A stretch of DNA of 64,000 nucleotides, from positions 3,210,501 through 3,274,500 of the forward strand of contig JAZARR010000197.1 in the NCBI GenBank assembly GCA_037389465.1, given 5' to 3'. Numbering within the stretch: position 1 is the stretch's first letter; every line of letters begins with the position of its first letter. Of the stretch, positions 37,148 to 49,544 are shown piece by piece. The position numbers and the translations under genes were made by a program. The notes below the pieces were generated by a model, which saw only the letters and a program-made list of their open reading frames with translations, was not told the DNA's origin and ran no database searches. The stretch comes from Baylisascaris procyonis. Lineage: Eukaryota; Nematoda; Chromadorea; Rhabditida; Ascarididae.

Positions 37148-40100
37148 TATCCTCGATATGATATACCCGTCACGTGATTGCTGAAATGTTGTGTAAATAC
37201 TCCCAACTTGTTTATTGCTAAGTTTTCGGTATATAAAGCTACAGTTGCTGATGATAAAGTATGTCGCCTTCTGCAACTGCTATTTTGTCCCTAATGAATA
37301 CCAAGACAACAGAATCTTCCACCAAAGATCGAACAGACGCCCCTTAAATTTTCTCAGCGCTCCTCTATTACCAATTGCTCCGAGTTGCAATCCTTGTACG
37401 TTGTTCTCTACACTCGCTATTCTGTCTCAGAGCTGTTTGCCATCACTACCTTTCTTCTTACAGCTATTTACTTTTGTACTTTTATTAACTCAGCATTCAA
37501 TCAATAGTTTCTTCGACCATTATTTCATATTTGTTTTATTGTTTAAGCTCGTCATCATACTCTCCTTCACCTATATTTCCTAAAATACACTATGAGTTTT
37601 CTTACACCAATAAGATCCGAATTGCGCGCATTGAGTCTTTATAGGCCAGAATAACAGCGTTAACGATTTTATAACATATCACTAAGCATCACGTATCATC
37701 GGCCATATCATATCAGAAACAACTAAATATTTTTATGATAGCCATTGTTCAATGATAAGTGAAAACATCACCTGCAGGCTATATACAAACCTATCACCTT
37801 CTGCTTTCTGGGCAGATGATATAGCATACTAAACAAATTTCTTCATGAAGTCGCATCAGTCCGTTGCTCATATACTGCAACTGAAGTGATGACTGTCTAA
37901 CGCCAAACAATGAACACACAAATGGCTTAATTTGCGATGAGGTGATAAATACATTTTTCTTTACTTTAGTCTACAAAGCATTCTTAACGAATACAGATCT
38001 CTTCGTATCGCTTTCACTCCCACTTTGGAGTTGTAAGGTAGCGTGAAGGTGAGAGTTCAGGCTCATCTCTTGCTCGTTAGATGCTCACGAATCGTTTCAT
38101 CGTGGTTCCGCTTAGAATGAGGGGTCTGAACCTATTTCACCGCACTCATCTCGATGAGATTGCTTGGCAGATTGGCTCGGTAGAACAAAGGGAAACAGTC
38201 TAATTCGAGCGCACTTCTAGCTAACCGTGCAATAACCAAATCGAAACAATGAAACCTCTTTGTCTCTCACTTCCTCACTCAAGCGCACTCTCTTTCGCCC
38301 TCTCTCTCCCTCTATATACCATCAGTTCTGTGAGCATATATATGCTGAATTTATCAAATGCAATTATCTACCTTTATCCCAAATCGAAGTCTGCGGCGTG
38401 ATAGTGCTCTAATTTATTAGCATTAATCACCACTCAAATGTTAAAAATGAGTGATTTTCAAAGCATCACGGAAATAAACTCTAGCAACTTTCACAAAACA
38501 CTATCAATGTTAAGTGAAAAAAAGCAGAACGATTTCCGTTCTTAATAAAGCCTTATCTTTAAACAGTATATCCCAAACAAAGATACTCTAATAAAAGTAA
38601 CATAACTCATTTTTTGTCAGCTAAACAGCGTCTATATCCGACAAACGAGCTTCGATTTGCGGCAGCTCAGGATTTCCTTATCTGCGCTTTTGCTGCTTAA
38701 TCATGTGAGGGAAAGCCATCCGATATAACAACTCTTTGCTAATACAGCGAGCACTCCACTGTTATCTATCAATGCCACTCAATTATTGATAAAGACACAT
38801 CCTTCATATAAGTAACCGTTATTTCGACCATTGTCACCAGCTTTATCCCTATTTCCTCCCCCCTTCCCCCTCCCCAGCAAAACTTAGCGATTCTCATGGA
38901 CAAGATGAAAAAATCGCCCTTTCGAGACCATCATAGTGTCGTCCAATATTGAAAAACAGCACAAAACAAATTATGCAATCAATGGAATTTCCCACTGTGT
39001 TTCTTAAATATCTGAAATTGCCCCTTGCAGGGAATATTTTATCTTGCTGAAGTTCAAGTTTCCCCTTTTAACCTGAAATGTTCACTTAGTGAACGACACT
39101 CCCCTTTATACGTAAATATTTCCTCGCCCACTTTTGTTATGTATCATTAATAAACACTTAAAATTTTGGGATCAATTGCGTATACTTTATTGATTATGTT
39201 GACTTATAAGTTGAATAGCGCACACGTTTGCAGAATGATTAACAAAGATAAGCCGAACCCGTTTGCTGCCTTCTTATTTCGTTTCATTTGTATGCATACC
39301 TTATCATATCACCGCTTTTATCATTTCTATGAGCAAACGGCAGAATGAAGTTTTATTGTTTCTTTATCGATGCTTTTAGTCAACAGAACGACATCCCTCC
39401 TCCTATATTTTGGATTGCGTCATCTATCTTTCTATTTTCATTTCGTCGACCAAATTTCTGATCCTATAGAATTGACCTTCGGAAGGTTGGCATAATTAAG
39501 GAGGAAGACCATGTCGACTTGGATGTTCAAGTCTAAACCACAGATAACACAGCCCAACCAAACCATACTCCTTTACAACAAAGCGTCAGATCAGATACTT
39601 CGAAAGAATTAGATATGAAAATGAACATTCACAAAGGTTCAAAGCATTACTAAATAGGCTTACGAGCGAGTAAAAGAATTTCCCACTTCTCTTTTAAAGT
39701 TTTGAAGTAATGAAATAGATTTGCTTGCATTATAGCATTTAATTAGAGATAATATCATGACAGCACCTTGTTGACTGCTTCAGCTTCCTTCAAAACACAT
39801 CACTCCTTGTTGAGCGATTATCGCTAAATGCATGGAAAGAAGAGGATCAGTTCGAATTTAAACTCCCAATAGGCAACATAAGAAGTGATAGCGAAACATC
39901 AAAATCGCTGATAATCGTTTCTCGCACAGAACTATTCGCTCTGTACAATTCGAAACCTCCCGATCAGCATCACTCGCTCTAGTTAGTAAATTTTTTGCCC
40001 ACTTCAAGCACTCATAATCGAAAATTTTCCACTCATTCCGCTAGTATAATCTCACCAAATATATGCGTAAATCATGAAAGTTATTTCACTCCTTATTTGC

Positions 40101-40393
40101 ATATTTAAAAAATTCGAGTAATTCCCTCATGAAAAATTTGCATTAGAAAATCCACATAGAAATTCCGTCCATCATCAGCTTCCTTCCCATTCCTAAAGAA
40201 GTTAAACATCATTCAGTGGTTACCCCATGGAGGGACAAATATATACTCCGTATGTCAAACATGCAAAAACTGCTATGTTCTTTTATTGAATTCCTTAGCT
40301 CTGCTCTTCAATTCAATTGTCTGCGCACCAATAAGTTTTAAACGACATTAGTTACCCTCTAAACGTTAGATATTGCCTTCAGAAGGACATTAG
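37148..40393. other. gene-poor region with a pyrimidine-rich patch
   Basis: A CT-rich stretch lies at about 38270-38322, just before a TATATA and the palindrome AGCATATATATGCT (38333-38346). It could be promoter-like, but no transcription unit is assigned. No supported coding exon was found. Confidence 0.4.
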
Positions 40394-40585
40394 ACACCAA
40401 AGAGGATTCAGCATCCTTCTTATAGAAACCAAAGAGGATTCAGTATCCTTCTTACAGGAACCAAAGAGGATTCAGCATAATTCTCATAGACACCAACGAG
40501 GATTCAGCGTCCTTCTTACAGAAACCAAAGAGGATTCAGCATTCTTCTTATAGACACCAAAAAGGATTCAGCATCCTTCTTACAG
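40394..40585. repeat. minisatellite, 32 bp unit, about 6 copies
   Basis: The unit contains AGAGGATTCAGCATCCTTCT followed by TATAGAAACCAA. Unit starts fall at 40401, 40433, 40465, 40497, 40529 and 40561, exactly 32 apart, with a few substitutions per copy. Confidence 0.95.
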
Positions 40586-41455
40586 TAAACGTTTTAAGCG
40601 TAAAGCGATTTTATATCAGTAAGCATTTTCCAGTACTCTTCTGGCAGACTAGAAATTTCTAAAATTGTTGGCCCGGCTATTCGCCAACTTTGCTTTGCTT
40701 TTAGCGCGCTACGAAATCTTGTCATTTCTGCAGAAAAATTATGCGCCCACTTATGCATGCAAATATGGTGAAACAATACAATGCTGAATAACGTAATATC
40801 GAAATCTTTGAAACACTACTTGGCGAGCACTACTGGTCCTTGCACTGTCCGGCAATTTAAAAATTCATTCCTCCATCTTAATACCTAGTAATTTTCAAAT
40901 CTTTCTTTGTCACCCCTTCAAAGATGACCACTCAAAGAACCTCAAAAGGTATGCAAAGGCGCCGGGGAAACGACTGTCGCGAAGATTCGCGAATGAGTTA
41001 GTGGGCTGCTGCACACAGTAAATCAAACTGTGTGTCAACGCAATAACTCAAAAAACGATCTAAGTTGATCTCTGACTGTGGCGACTATATCGTCTTCTAA
41101 TGCGGCGTTGCGGTCGTGTGTAAACGCGTGTCTTCTAATGCGTCGTGTGTAAGCGTGTAAGTGTAGCGCCTTTACTTCATTTGTCAGCACTTTCTTCTTC
41201 ATTGTTTTTTCTGAATTTAAACTTTATTTTCATGGTTACTTGTGGATTGCCTCAAAGTTCCACGATCTCGTCAGTAGTTTGTGACGTTTTTTTTCACTCT
41301 CCTCGTCATTTGTTTGTACCTTTTCGTTAGCTCATTACCAGAATCATCGCATTTGACTCAGATCATGTTTTATGATGGTTTTGTATTCGTTTTTCGAGTA
41401 TATCGCGTTTTTACGTTGTTTGTAAAGCATCAGAAGGTTTAATTACCCAAGTTTG
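40586..41455. other. spacer with GC-richer block and short direct repeat
   Basis: From about 40950 the DNA is clearly richer in G+C. A direct repeat of GTCTTCTAATGCG...GTCGTGTGTAA occurs at about 41091-41123 and 41128-41153. This may belong to the same element as the LTR to its right. No protein recognised. Confidence 0.4.
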
Positions 41456-41778
41456 AGGTGTCGGGCGATTCGCACGCAAAAAGGTGTCCCCCGAACCGTG
41501 TGAACAAACTTGGGACGGACCAGCCAGGAGGTTGGTATAGCCAAGCACAAAAAGAAGAAAAAGGGCGCAAGCGGACGAGCCCTCATCAAAACAGGCCGGT
41601 TTCTTTGTTGAAATCAATTATAGTTCATCACTGTTCAAGTTGTCGAGTAGCCACAAACCCGAAGACTCAATCCCAGCGCGGGAGAAAAGAAATTGCGGCG
41701 AATAGAATCAGTCGCACGAGTTAGACGGCGATACATTGATAACCAGGTGTCGGCACGAAAGCGATCGCCCGACACCTC
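41456..41778. repeat. short inverted repeat around a GC-rich segment
   Basis: AGGTGTCGGGCGATTCGC near 41456-41473 is the inverse, with one extra base, of GCGATCGCCCGACACCT near 41761-41777. The right copy lies inside the candidate LTR. The segment between has an 88-codon open frame rich in K, R, Q and S that I do not recognise. Confidence 0.6.
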
Positions 41779-42180
41779 GTTTCCCTTGTGCTTATATTGC
41801 GCTTCATTGTATCAGGCCGTGAGACAGTTGACAATAAGTGCCATACTCTAAACGTGTGTCCCGCTCATTCGGTATTATATCGCTCAATTCGCCCAACCTG
41901 CCCGAAGTCAAAGCTTTGGCCTTCGATTGTCGTTGTTTTCTTTATTGCTTTTATATTGCCAATTTTTTTGACAGGCCTGCGCAGCTTGTTGGTTTTACTT
42001 CACGTGCATTGTGACCTTAACTTTGTTGATCTCTTTTCTAATAAACCGTCGATCTCTTCTTTATCTTTTTCTGTCGTCTGCATACGACCATCAACTTCGT
42101 TTTGTTCACGACAACGACAGTGGCAACCCAAGCGGCTAAGGGGCGCCAGAGCAAAACAGATCGAACAGATTAGATTGCGT
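41748..42180 (+). mobile_element. candidate LTR plus primer-binding site (LTR retrotransposon fragment)
   Basis: A segment of about 372 bases starts TGTCGGCACG and ends ...ACAACGACA at 42119. It contains a TATATT-type box near 41791 and an AATAAA at 42040-42045. Immediately after comes TGGCAACCCAAGCGGC (42121-42136), which has the TGG start expected of a tRNA-primed minus-strand primer-binding site. This order matches a 5' LTR. No gag or pol follows, and no second LTR copy was found, so this is a truncated element or an LTR with a stub of internal DNA. BEL/Pao type is a guess. Confidence 0.45.
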
Positions 42181-42240
42181 GGAGGCGAAGGGATCAGCCC
42201 CCTTCCACTTTTAATGGTCTTCGAGCTAGTTAGATCCTGA

Positions 42241-45200
42241 AGACGGTTTGCTTCGACGGTGATATGGAAACGAATCTAAGATCATATACTGCATCAATGC
42301 CCCGAAATGGGAAAATACAAAAGTATGTAAGTGTGGATACCAAGGAGAAAAACGTCCACACAGGCTACATTACAGTCGAATAGACATACAAAACATAACA
42401 ATGGCTATAGTGTGCAAATCAATACGACAGCAGCAAATTCAGATTCGCACAACATGAAGCCAAATACTGTGCAGAACATTGTTTATGATGCAATATTCTT
42501 TGGCCAAATAAAATTGAGGCACATGTCGACTATAGGGAAGAGTAAACTGAAATATTTCCAACAGGGTGATGTTAGAAAATTCGAACGCAACATTAAAGCA
42601 AAAATTAAGTTAAACTTAAGCCTATGGTATTGAAACGATTCTAGGTTAAAGATCTCTAGCTCGATAGCAATAATTTGGCTGGTGTGGGGCTAGGAAATTC
42701 TTGCAAAAAGCAATACGGGCAAAGCGTTTCTAGACGTTCCCCAACCTAATATCAAAACCTAATACCACATAGGAGTGCGGTGTTTTAAAATGGGATCGGA
42801 ACAAGCACCTGACGAAGGCATTTCAATAATCCTAAAAACATTTATATTGCAAAATGCAATTTCCGACGAATTTTCAGGAACAGTGGAACAACCTTCAATG
42901 AAATTTAGAGTCGATTATAATATCAATATCACAAGCGCCATCTATATTAGTAAGAACCTCACCTCATCGTCTGAAAAAATATTCATGCCGCGAATTGATA
43001 TCACCCAAAATAAAATTCCTCATGGAAAAAATTGCAATGTCATAATTTCGAGCATTTGGCGAATACATGAAAACCCCTTAGCAAAATTTGGAAGTCATAG
43101 ACAGGATCACACAATAGACGATATACCTTGAAAACGTTATCAAAGAACTTATTAATGCTCTGAATGTTATCGGCAATATTTTTAATTTATATGAGAGAAA
43201 AAAAATACAAAATATTTCTTCATAACACATCTCACTTGGAATTGGGCATAAGACGCAGTAACTCTCTCTGCAATTCTTATTTGAAAAGTTTTTCCACATA
43301 AAAACGTTCCGATTCATCTTAGAAAACAGTCAAACGGCGCCATATTTCTCTAATTTCAAGAACAGCTTTCCATAACAGATTACATCAAAGGCATTAATGT
43401 AATCAGTATGACGGAAGGGGAAATCGGTGGCATATATCCATATAAAGATTGAAAATCGTCCAGGACATGCAAGCGTACATCCTGTAATTTTTTTATTCTC
43501 ACAAATATAACATTAAAAAAATGAACAAAAATTCATAAGCGTTAGCTCTCATAAACCTACATGAGCTTATTTATTTTAAACACAACGCTTATTGCTAATG
43601 TTGTACAATGTAAAATTCAATCATCAGTATAGATCATTTTTCGCTTATACAAGCCACTAATTTCTATGAAGTCAATAACTTAAAGAGTAGGAAAAGAGTC
43701 AAGATTTAACAAAAAAAAAAAAAAAATGATTCCAAAAGACAAGAAATCAGTGCAAAAATTGCTATCCTCAACAACAACGAGCAGATAAATAAAGCAGCAG
43801 CCGCTTGTGAAATGGGAAGAAACCCTATGGCCTGAGATGAACGCACAAAAAGCCATAAATCAAAGCGCAGCCTAAGTGATGCCCTCTTCGCTAGCGCAAT
43901 ACTAAACCCACACATACGCTCATATAGCTGTTGTTTGCCACTAATATCCTCTCAATGCGCAAACTTATCGCAATTGAACTAGATAGTGTAACGATTCAAT
44001 AAAGCTATAATTATTCGAATAATAGTGAAAAGAATAGAAATATTATTCTTAAATGTTTAATTTTAGAAAAATGCTTAAAATAATTGAGGTGAATTTAAGA
44101 ATGAATAAAGAATAACATTTTTTTTTTCATCATAGAGCATCTCAAAGATGCGAATATTTGAATCGGAACGAAATACTTGGAATATGAATTGATATGCGAA
44201 TGAATCTTTTTTAAATAGCACTCTTTAAAATAAACTCAACTAAGCAATAAATATCGAGAGCGAACTCTCACCACTCTTCGAATCTGCTTTGATTCGTGCG
44301 AATAAAAGCGAAACGTCCTCATATTTTATGAGATTCTTTACCACATCTTTGTTCTTCCTATACAACTAAATGTTAATATTAACTTATTTAAACGTTTAAA
44401 TTATTGTCAGCTAGCTTAATTCAAAAATAAATCTTTTATAGTTTATATAAAAAACTGGAATCAGATGAATTCCTCCTACTTAATAAGACCCTCATAATTT
44501 CCTTTAGTAAAGCTTTGGAAATATTTCAAAGATGAACGTCGCATTTGGCAGGTGTTCACTAACTTCTGATTTTTCGATTTATTGGTGATAATTACGACTG
44601 TCATTTATACTTATAACTCAGCATCATACTTCACCATATAGGATATGGATATTTCATTTTAAATATTTTATCTTCCAAGATGAAATTTAAATTAATATTC
44701 ATATTTCGATTTCATTTAGGGGGATAGTAATTTTGCATTAATCGAATAGCAGTGCTAAAAAGCTCAAAATATCAATAAATTTAAGAAGGAAACATAAATA
44801 AAACGCCACCTCATAAACATAAATGACCATTCCATACGCATAAAGCAATGAGCTTTGTCCAAAAAAAAGATTAATCAAAGCAGATAGATTTATTTACTGT
44901 GAAATGAAATTTGCAAATGAGAATAGCCGCACCTTTATCGGAGAGGCAAAGTGAGACAATGAAAGAGGAGAACAACCTGGGGGCGGGAAGCCGAAACTGC
45001 GGCTTTAGGTCGCTTATCAAGGAGGATAGGGTTAGGTGAAGCTCTTAATTTATATTGAAATAATAACGGAGATTCGAAATCTGTCGATTATTTAACAGAA
45101 AGGAGAATATGGGAATAAAGGAAAGAAAAAAAGAAGAAACCAAATGAAAACAAAGGTAAAACTTTGGAGTATTGCGTTAAACTTAATAGAGCATAATGTT

Positions 45201-46330
45201 TTCAAAAAGAAGCCCTCACGACATTGCCAGGTTTCTCGAATTATTTAATACCGAACCATTAGCAATAGAGTGAGTGTCGCTGTTTCGTGCATTTCGAGCT
45301 TCAACGGTTATATTCGCTCCCTCGGGATTTTCATAGCAACGAGTTCAATTCCCGCTTCATGAATCTTCGACATTCAGGAGCGCCTAGGATTAGAGACATC
45401 CCGAATGGGAATTCACCATCGAAACAGCAAAACAACATTGTGTACGAACACTGATTCCAACTTGCACATTAGGATTGTTTCATTGTTAATCTCACTCAAT
45501 TAAGGTTGCATTCAACAATACTGCTTTAATACTGCACGATTTAAATCAGCAGTAATATATGCTAATCTATCAATACCACTGTGGTCCATTTCCTAGAAGG
45601 TAAGATAATTCAATGAATGCTTTAAGGCAATCGCAAAAAAAGACACCTTGACATCAAATGGATTATGCAATTATTTATTAATTAAATTTTCATAATATAT
45701 GAATGAAATACGTTGATATTGCACACAAATACTATGACATTCAGAGATTTCCGTTGATTAAATACACTCATACGAATAGCCACCTCGTAGATATTCCAGC
45801 GGATGGGGGATAGTGCAATTGTCAACAAATTTTTAGCAGCATGCAGTCATCAAAGAGAATATACACCCAAAGAAAAATTTAAAAAAAAGGAAAGTTCGGT
45901 AATTAACAAATAATCGTCAACCACCAATCGCTTAGGTGTCTTAGCTATGTCTCAGCCATCATAACATATCACCTCTTGGAAGCCACTACAGCAATTAAAT
46001 TCAACTTGCTACATGAAGATCACCCACCTTGTTACATATATTTAATTTAATTCATAATTTCTTTTCTTTTCAGCTTTTCAAAGAGTAGAATAAACTTCCC
46101 ATTGATATCGTTTCACCGTTTAGTATATCTTTGCATTCATTATTTACCTAATGTATTTCAACCTCACCAAAATCTATGAGTTTATATTTAATCGACACCA
46201 AATTTGTGGTCGCGTTTTTTCCTTCTCCCTTTATTTGATACTTTTATATTGAATACCCTTTAGTTTGCTTAAGAAATAGAAAATTCACAACAGCAACAAC
46301 AACGTACAAAGAACAAAAACCAACTTACCC
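42241..46330. other. gene-poor AT-rich region
   Basis: It has short open frames without homology or splice support (for example 42331-42633 and 42775-43131 on the plus strand, which I cannot tell from chance). A slightly GC-richer patch at 44935-45050 contains a small hairpin (GCCGAAACTGCGGC). A patch with tRNA-like T-loop wording near 45340 does not fold into a tRNA. Confidence 0.4.
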
Positions 46331-47057
46331 ATTCGTATGCGAAACTCAGCCAAATGTAGTTCTACGAGTGAGTTTCTGACGGATTCGACAATTTTCAGAT
46401 CTCCATGAGGCGCTGCCCAATTCGTAGGTCCAACGCACATGAGGCCAATTGGTCATTGAAGTGTTTCAATTCGTTACTGGATTCTACAATGAACAAGCCT
46501 GAAACATTATTAAAAATGCTATTAATTTTATCGGATTTCAATTTAAACCTTACTAAAATATCATTCATCATACAAATAACGGAAAATATTCTCAGAAAAA
46601 CGAAAAGAATATTTTATCTTCTAAATATCACTGCAAATATTTAAAAAACGATGCGAGACTTTCGTACACGAACCAAATAGAACACAATCGGGTGAGTTAA
46701 CTATTCTTTCAAAGAAGCTTATAAACCGTCGTTAATAAATAATAAAGAAAATCAATCATATAACTGGCAAAGACTGACCTAATATGAAGAACTATCGATT
46801 GCTTTCCGCTGTTTTTAAGAATTGAGCGCAATCTTTGCAATATCAGCACATCGTTTTTCCTTTGATACTTAGAATGCACGTTCGTAACTCCTTTTCTCTT
46901 TTATTGAAGAGTAGCTGTTTGATGCCTAAAAATTTGAAAACCTCAACTTATGAGACGAGTTTATCGCTAAAAATTGAAGTTTATTTAGGCAAATTAAGGA
47001 AAAAATGATCTGGTAAACACCAGCGCCTGCGCTGTTTAAGCCGTGACTACACGGCGA

Positions 47058-47255
47058 TCACCTGAACCGCAACCCCTGCCTCAACTGTGCTAAATTCGGT
47101 CGGCCATCGGGGACTTGCTTGAAGCATTTCCAAGTCGCCATGGATTGAACCTGATCTCGGTCGCCACAGTAATCAATCGGTACCATATTTTTGTCAAATC
47201 TTAATGAAATATCCGTAACCATATATTCGGTAGCTAACAACGATTGACCGCACAC
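47058..47255 (-). CDS. possible exon of an unidentified protein
   Basis: The minus strand reads YMVTDISLRFDKNMVPIDYC then GDRDQVQSMATWKCFKQVPD, ending LRQGLRFR before a TGA. Composition and residue mix look protein-like, unlike neighbouring AT-rich frames. A plausible acceptor (CGTTGTTAG) lies near 47233, and TTCAG|GTGATC just before the stop could be a donor. No partner exon with matching phase was found: a possible segment at 46340-46440 does not join in frame. It could be an isolated pseudo-exon. Family not recognised. Confidence 0.35.
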   Translation of the reverse strand: MCGQSLLATEYMVTDISLRFDKNMVPIDYCGDRDQVQSMATWKCFKQVPDGRPNLAQLRQGLRFR

Positions 47256-48848
47256 ATTTCATACTCTCTTGAACGAGTTACACGACTTTTGATTGAAATT
47301 CAAATTAAGTAAGCGTTGATTAGTTTACTTTGAAAACAATTAAACCTACAAATTTGCACAAAATTTTATGGCGGATAAATAAAAAGAGGATTTTGCTTAG
47401 TAAAATAGACAACACTCTAAATCCCGTTTAGATTAAAAAGACGCCGTTGAGTCTATATGATGTGAAGGAGGGAATGACGAAAACGAAAAATCAACGTAGA
47501 AGCAGTGACCTGTCATCGTTGATTTATTGAGCAATACAAACAGCACCAACAAATAGTCAATTTTTCATAGAAAGGAAATCCGATAGCAGCAATCGTAATA
47601 ATTTCGGCGAAATGTGCACCTTTGCATAAAATTGATTACTTCAATTTGCAATCAAGTAATCATATGTCTTGAGATTTATTGTGATTAAATGAGGGGAAGG
47701 GGAGCGATTGATTCGATTCAAATAATTTAAAGCTAAAAATTTCTTAAAACCTTACAGCCCTAATAAAAATGAGCCTATACCTCCCTACATTCAAATATTG
47801 TCCCTTTTAATGCGGCCTTTATGCAGCTAAGTTCTGAAGAAAACGGAGCTCAATCATCTTCAATTTTAGTCACTTCCGTCATGGGTATTGTTTCCCAACC
47901 ACTTGAACAGTGAAGGAATAACGGCCAGTCCAAGTGGTATTCGTCCGTACTTCTTGGCATCAAATCAGAGGCTGGTGGATGCCTCTAGAGCAGATTTTTG
48001 TAACGTAAAAACGTTATGCATCACATTTATAAGTGTAGGAACTTATGCCATACGCCAATTCTTGAAACTTTATACGAAAAGATCATAATCTTAAGAATAC
48101 CAAATTTTCTGCGAAAACATGCCCTCTCAACAATTTTCATCAAACATGTGCCCTCATCTTGGGACTTTTTTCTTAAACATTTTAAAATTCAGAAGTGCAT
48201 AGAAAAATGGAATTCCTTATAATCCGAGGGATGGAACTTATATTTTTTGGAACTCATAATTCACGCAAAAGTTTATCAAGGAAAGGAGTTCTTTTACGGC
48301 AAAATTAGGTACCCAATGATAAAAGGAATAATTCGTAATGAACGCGGTTTTCATTTTGCCCAAGCAAAGAACTCCTTTAAACTTGCTTTTCTCTTACATT
48401 CTGCTGAGATCATCAGATTGCAATGCAAATTAGCTTAAGGAATTCTCGAAAAGAATACGTCAAGCAATGAAAGAGATTTTCGAATGTTCTTTGTTTTTAA
48501 CTGAATAAACAATATTTCCGACTGAATGTTATTCCTGATGTTTTCGAAAGAAAATAAAGCAATCAATCGGTATAAACACGAATTGCATAAGCGAAAAAAT
48601 CGAAAATGATGCAAAAAAAATTGATAATATTTCTCAAAGAAACTATGAACACCGATTAATGTTAGCGGAACATTGCACAAAAATATTTTTCTTCATTATA
48701 TAGCATAATCTTAGCATTCTTTACCCAGTCAAATACCTTTGGGATCCAAATCATCTCACCTATCTTTGCATAGTTAAGTAGTACAAAATCTAAAGAATTT
48801 CGATGTTTTTTCTCTTACTAGATATTATGCAATTTAAACAATCGTAGC
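47256..48848. other. AT-rich subtelomeric DNA
   Basis: No recognisable gene. Short open frames on both strands lack homology or splice support. Confidence 0.45.
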
Positions 48849-49366
48849 ACTTGTGCAAATCCACAAAATTCTTCCGGGTCTTTTTTGTTCCTCACATTTA
48901 TCAACGATCTTTCTGATAACACTGTGAGTGGCACCAGGCTCTTTTTTGATGTCACTAATGCAACACGGCTTTGTACTCTCAGCCTCCTAACTAGAACTTC
49001 ATTACTTCGCCAGCACATCTTGAAGTACTCCTATATACTCCTCTTATTTGGTTTCCTATGTCAAATAGCTAAAGAGTGCCCAAAAATGCTTAATCCATTC
49101 TTCCAGCAAAGTTTGTCCTAGTCTATGCCACTCAGCAGCCTAAAAATTTTCAACTTATGGTCATTGGAAAGTTGCAAGCTTAAGTTTGACTCGATTCTTT
49201 GTGTAATGAAATTATGCGCCACTTCTCCAATATTCCACCATCGGGAACGTTTCAGTTTGACCCTCCTCGTCGGGATATCGGTCTCACGTTCTGTGGATTC
49301 GAAATCCCCTTCCTGCTAAAATCGTTAACGCACCCATTCCATCTTTCAAATTTCCCTCACTTTCCA
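48849..49366 (+). pseudogene. non-LTR retrotransposon reverse transcriptase relic (CR1/jockey-like), next to the telomere array
   Basis: Successive plus-strand frames give the landmarks of a non-LTR reverse transcriptase in order. CANPQNSSGSFLFLTFINDL (about 48852-48911) stands for SGVPQGSVLGPLLFLIFINDL. TRLFFDV (about 48936) stands where the catalytic FADD should be, and both Asp are lost. HILKYSY (about 49014) matches RPILEYxS. NLWSLESCKLKFDSILCVMK (about 49150-49210) matches the C-terminal LxxLNLWSLExRRLRFDLIxCYK. IRNPLPAKIVNAPIPSFKF (about 49297-49352) matches WNSLPxxVVNAPSxxSFK. At least three frameshifts and a large internal deletion are present. It reads toward the telomere. Confidence 0.7.
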
Positions 49367-49544
49367 ATCTTCACACTATTATTGCTATTACATGTAAAGT
49401 GTCTATTCTCCCGAGCTGTTGCTTTTAGGACGTTCTGCTCTTTGTTTCTGCTCGCGTTCATATACTTTTAGTGTTTTCCCAATTCGCTATATCGAAGTTA
49501 ACTAGAAATAAAAGAAATAAAAGCAAATTCAATGATAGCAAACA
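49367..49544. other. short unique spacer between retroelement relic and telomere repeats
   Basis: About 180 bases, possibly the 3' UTR of the retroelement relic. It ends in a purine-rich stretch (AGAAATAAAAGAAATAAAAG) and ATGATAGCAAACA before the first TAGGC. Confidence 0.5.

Noticed and set aside
35217..40585. CRISPR array reading of the 31-33 bp repeats
   Set aside because: The units are head-to-tail tandem copies with no spacers, in a eukaryotic genome.
45290..45370. tRNA-like T-arm wording (GAGTTCAATTCCCGC)
   Set aside because: No matching acceptor stem, D-arm or anticodon arm could be placed around it.
46330..46480. Possible minus-strand exon with donor ATGG|GTAAGT near 46330
   Set aside because: Each frame is interrupted or lacks an acceptor in phase, and it does not join the 47058-47255 segment.
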